Origin: Salinisphaera sp040361255
Lineage (GTDB): Bacteria; Pseudomonadota; Gammaproteobacteria; Nevskiales; Salinisphaeraceae
Direction: 5' to 3'
DNA: 64,000 nucleotides
Assembly (NCBI RefSeq): GCF_040361255.1
Contig: NZ_APNG01000006.1
Location: 149,033 to 213,032 of the forward strand
In this document: in pieces, positions 62,345 through 64,000 of the stretch
How the letters are laid out: the number at the start of each line of letters is the position of its first letter
How positions within the stretch are numbered: position 1 is the first letter of the stretch
Notes under the pieces: generated by a model
The model's input: only the letters and a program-made list of their open reading frames with translations
What the model was told of the DNA's origin: nothing
The model's database searches: none
Made by a program: the position numbers and the translations under genes

Positions 62345-62956
62345 TCAGCCCTGTGCGTGGACGAGTCCGGCCCAGAACACGCCCCAGCTCGACCCCAGGC
62401 GGCGCCGATATTCGCTTTCGTCGTAGATGAAGCGCTGGCTGTAGAGCCCGTCCATCAAGCAATAGAAGGCGTCGAGAAAGGCACGCTCGCCAATGTCTCG
62501 CCAACAGCCTTCGCGCAGGCCCTGCAGGTAGAGATCGCGCAGAGCGCTGTCGATACGGCGTTCGTTGGCGGCATTGACGTCACGAATCTGCGCGGCGAGC
62601 GACTCCGGTGGAAACAGCAGGCAGCGCTTGTAGAACGCGCCTTGGGACTCGGTGAAGATGAACACGCTCAAGTCCTCGACCAGCGCATGCAGCCGGGTTT
62701 TCACATCGGCTTGGGCATGCCGCGCGAGGCTTGCGTCCTGAACCACGAAGAAAGCCGCCTCCACCTGGGCGACGAGATCGAGAAACAGCGCCGCCTTGCT
62801 GGCGATATGGTTGTAGAGCGAGGGCTTGCGAATCCCCACGCCGTCGGCGATCTGCGCCAGGGTGGTGGCTTCATAGCCCTGGCGTGCGAACAGCGCGAGG
62901 GCGACTGTTTCGATACGTTCGGCGGTCGATGCGGAAGCGTCGTTCATCGCGCCCAT
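62345..62956 (-). CDS. TetR-family regulator of the SMR efflux pair
   Basis: This 203-residue regulator has the N-terminal motif AERIETVALALFARQGYEAT and recognition segment IRKPSLYNHIASKAALF. The C-terminal ligand domain is helical with many aromatic residues (FIFTESQGAFYKRCLLF), fitting a drug-binding pocket. Two starts are possible, 62956 and 62947. The end approaches the TonB receptor promoter region. It is divergent from the two SMR genes across a perfect palindrome, so it most likely represses them until a cationic or other inducer binds. Confidence 0.85.
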   Translation of the reverse strand: MGAMNDASASTAERIETVALALFARQGYEATTLAQIADGVGIRKPSLYNHIASKAALFLDLVAQVEAAFFVVQDASLARHAQADVKTRLHALVEDLSVFIFTESQGAFYKRCLLFPPESLAAQIRDVNAANERRIDSALRDLYLQGLREGCWRDIGERAFLDAFYCLMDGLYSQRFIYDESEYRRRLGSSWGVFWAGLVHAQG

Positions 62957-63011
62957 TCTAGCGCGGGCGGCCTCGCCGAACCGGCCTTGCAGTGCGACTG
63001 CACTCGCTTAT

Positions 63012-63027
63012 ACTAACGACCGTTAGT
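63012..63027. promoter_or_regulatory. perfect inverted repeat, operator for the SMR genes
   Basis: ACTAACG-AC-CGTTAGT is a perfect 7-2-7 inverted repeat 15 bp before the first SMR start and 55 bp from the divergent tetR-type gene. It resembles classical TetR-family operators. Confidence 0.65.
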
Positions 63028-63042
63028 TAGCAGGAGCGAACG

Positions 63043-63375
63043 ATGTGGAATCTGATTTGGCTGATCCTGGCCGCCGCCGCGGAAGTTGGCTGGATTTCCG
63101 GGCTCAACGCCGCGGATAGCGTGGTCGACTGGCTCGCGACCGGTGCTTGCGTAATCGCAAGTTTCGGCCTGGCGCTGGTTGCCGCACGCCGACTGGCCGC
63201 GACCACGGTCTATATCCTGTTCGTCGGCCTGGGTACGGCCGGCACCGCCCTGCTCGACCATTTCGCTTTTAGCATGCATTTCGACCCGGCCGCACTGGCC
63301 TGGCTGACGCTGCTGCTGGCGGCGGTCTGCGGGCTCAAGCTCACCGCCACATCGACCGCGAAGACCGCGTCATGA
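63043..63375 (+). CDS. small multidrug resistance (SMR) protein, first subunit
   Basis: This 110-residue protein has four membrane helices and the key glutamate E14 in the first helix (AAAAEVGWISGL). In SMR proteins this residue couples proton entry to export of cationic compounds or guanidinium. AGGAG precedes the ATG. Its stop overlaps the start of the second SMR gene by 4 bp. Paired SMR genes usually form heterodimers (YkkCD, EbrAB type). Confidence 0.88.
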   Translation: MWNLIWLILAAAAEVGWISGLNAADSVVDWLATGACVIASFGLALVAARRLAATTVYILFVGLGTAGTALLDHFAFSMHFDPAALAWLTLLLAAVCGLKLTATSTAKTAS

Positions 63376-63686
63376 GCTGGCTGGCCCTACTCTGTGCCGG
63401 GGCTTTTGAAATCGTGGGCGTGGCCGGTTTCGAACGCCTGACCCGGCGCGTCTATCTCTCCGGTCTGGTGCTGGGCGTGGGCGGCTTCGGCCTGGGGCTG
63501 ACCTGTCTGCATTACGCCATGCAAAGCATCCCCATGGCCGTGGCCTACGGCGTGTTCACCGGCGTGGGCGCGGTGGGCAGCACCCTGCTGGGCATCCTGT
63601 TCTGGGGCGATTCCGCCCGCCCGGCGCGGCTTGGGTGCGTGCTGGCAATCGTGGTCGCGGTGATTGGGCTCAAGAGCAGTTATTGA
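63372..63686 (+). CDS. small multidrug resistance (SMR) protein, second subunit
   Basis: This 104-residue protein has four helices and the matching glutamate E13 (GAFEIVGVAGF). It is translationally coupled to the first SMR gene. The two probably form an antiparallel heterodimer. The GVFTGVGAVGSTLLGILFW helix is typical of the family. No guanidine riboswitch was seen in the short leader, and the TetR gene with its operator points to control by a drug-like ligand. Confidence 0.88.
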   Translation: MSWLALLCAGAFEIVGVAGFERLTRRVYLSGLVLGVGGFGLGLTCLHYAMQSIPMAVAYGVFTGVGAVGSTLLGILFWGDSARPARLGCVLAIVVAVIGLKSSY

Positions 63687-63713
63687 CGCTGGCGAGCTCC
63701 GGCCGGCGCGCAA

Positions 63714-63742
63714 GTCCGCAAATGAACGCTAAAAGCGCAAAT
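63714..63742 (-). repeat. dispersed intergenic repeat, copy 4
   Basis: GTCCGCAAATGAACGC followed by TAAAAGCGCAAAT matches the reverse complement of the copies at 26198-26218 and 57261-57289. Confidence 0.6.
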
Positions 63743-63823
63743 AAGGGTTAGCGATTCAACCCGCGTCTTTTGCACGCGCCACAGAAGCCGTGCCCTGTTG
63801 GCTTACGGCCTGGCGGCCTAAGC

Positions 63824-63872
63824 CATATATGGATCCGCTCCGGTAAGCAACCTCGATAATCAACAGAGCAGG
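63824..63872. repeat. 49-bp direct repeat, copy 1
   Basis: Begins CATATATGGATCCGCTCCGG and ends CAACAGAGCAGG. It matches copy 2 at 48 of 49 positions (A or C after CTCGAT). The distance between copies is 128 bp. Confidence 0.9.
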
Positions 63873-63951
63873 CGGCGTCCGTATATTCGGCCTCGGTGTT
63901 GGCACATCCTTGGGTGCCGGGCCTTGATGAGTATGCGTACGCCCGAGCGCG

Positions 63952-64000
63952 CATATATGGATCCGCTCCGGTAAGCAACCTCGATCATCAACAGAGCAGG
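63952..64000. repeat. 49-bp direct repeat, copy 2 (ends at window edge)
   Basis: Near-identical to copy 1 and ends exactly at the last base of the window, so the repeat unit or an array may continue to the right. Confidence 0.85.

Larger units (their letters stand above)
63687..64000. other. 314-bp gene-free right end with repeats
   Basis: No convincing gene is present to the window edge. The stretch contains one dispersed repeat copy (63714-63742) and two 49-bp direct repeats (63824-63872 and 63952-64000). A minus-strand frame through it looks like chance coding. Confidence 0.6.

Noticed and set aside
62950..63042. Guanidine (ykkC) riboswitch before the SMR genes
   Set aside because: The leader is too short after the operator, with no conserved ACGR-type motifs.
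63748..63978. Minus-strand 76-codon frame through the 49-bp repeats
   Set aside because: Composition is not protein-like, there is no ribosome site, and the frame crosses repeat copies; it is likely a chance opening.
63824..64000. CRISPR array from the two 49-bp repeats
   Set aside because: Only two copies, repeat not palindromic, 79-bp spacer is too long and no cas genes are nearby.

Overview
The window is a GC-rich bacterial chromosome segment with short gaps, many 4-8 bp gene overlaps and mostly ATG or GTG starts. The block dapF - DUF484 - xerC next to hslV - hslU - DUF971 is housekeeping synteny typical of Gammaproteobacteria. Zur, DksA2, COG0523 GTPases, an mmsA/mmsB valine operon and many acyl-CoA enzymes point to an aerobic, metabolically versatile, probably environmental gammaproteobacterium. 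A Salinisphaera-like lineage is possible, but the sequence alone does not settle the genus.

Layout. 1-5.4 kb: the membrane part of an MprF-type lipid flippase/synthase (cut by the left edge), a class A beta-lactamase, an SCP2-type thiolase and a secreted lipase. 5.5-10.1 kb: a three-subunit molybdenum aldehyde/xanthine oxidoreductase with a divergent TetR regulator. 10.2-16.3 kb: a hypothetical protein, a chemoreceptor, a diguanylate cyclase, a bestrophin-like channel and a TetR regulator with two tandem operators. 16.4-22.3 kb: a di-metal hydrolase-like protein, a quinone-oxidoreductase-like enzyme, a DUF268 protein, acetoacetyl-CoA synthetase and a DUF817 membrane protein. 22.4-25.6 kb: a lower-GC accessory islet with an unknown membrane protein and a strongly AT-rich gene ending in a GIY-YIG (T5orf172-like) nuclease domain. 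25.6-31 kb: the housekeeping block. 31-32.7 kb: a PCu(A)C lipoprotein, a MerC-like protein and Zur. 32.9-37.5 kb: a complete Liv-type ABC importer.

37.5-38.5 kb holds a 276-bp miniature inverted-repeat element flanked by TA that interrupts a small membrane-protein gene; removing the element and one TA restores the reading frame. 38.5-47.3 kb is a valine/isobutyrate degradation operon (mmsA, acyl-CoA dehydrogenase, enoyl-CoA hydratase, 3-hydroxyisobutyryl-CoA hydrolase, mmsB, acyl-CoA synthetase) with a divergent AraC regulator. 47.4-50.5 kb has a second Liv-type binding protein and a sulfatase-superfamily membrane enzyme.

The most coherent accessory system is at 50.7-62.3 kb: an ArsR sensor and a His-rich protein; an ABC transporter whose permease has a His-rich loop, plus a DUF3299 protein; a class III alcohol dehydrogenase that has lost two of its four structural-zinc cysteines; two COG0523 GTPases; a DksA with a broken zinc finger; a ZIP-like transporter with altered metal motifs; and a TonB receptor. 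AT-rich Zur-like boxes lie before four of its transcription units and between the PCu(A)C and MerC genes near zur. I read this as a zinc-starvation (zinc-sparing and zinc-scavenging) regulon.

The right end carries a TetR-controlled pair of small multidrug resistance proteins and two 49-bp direct repeats 128 bp apart, the second ending at the window edge.
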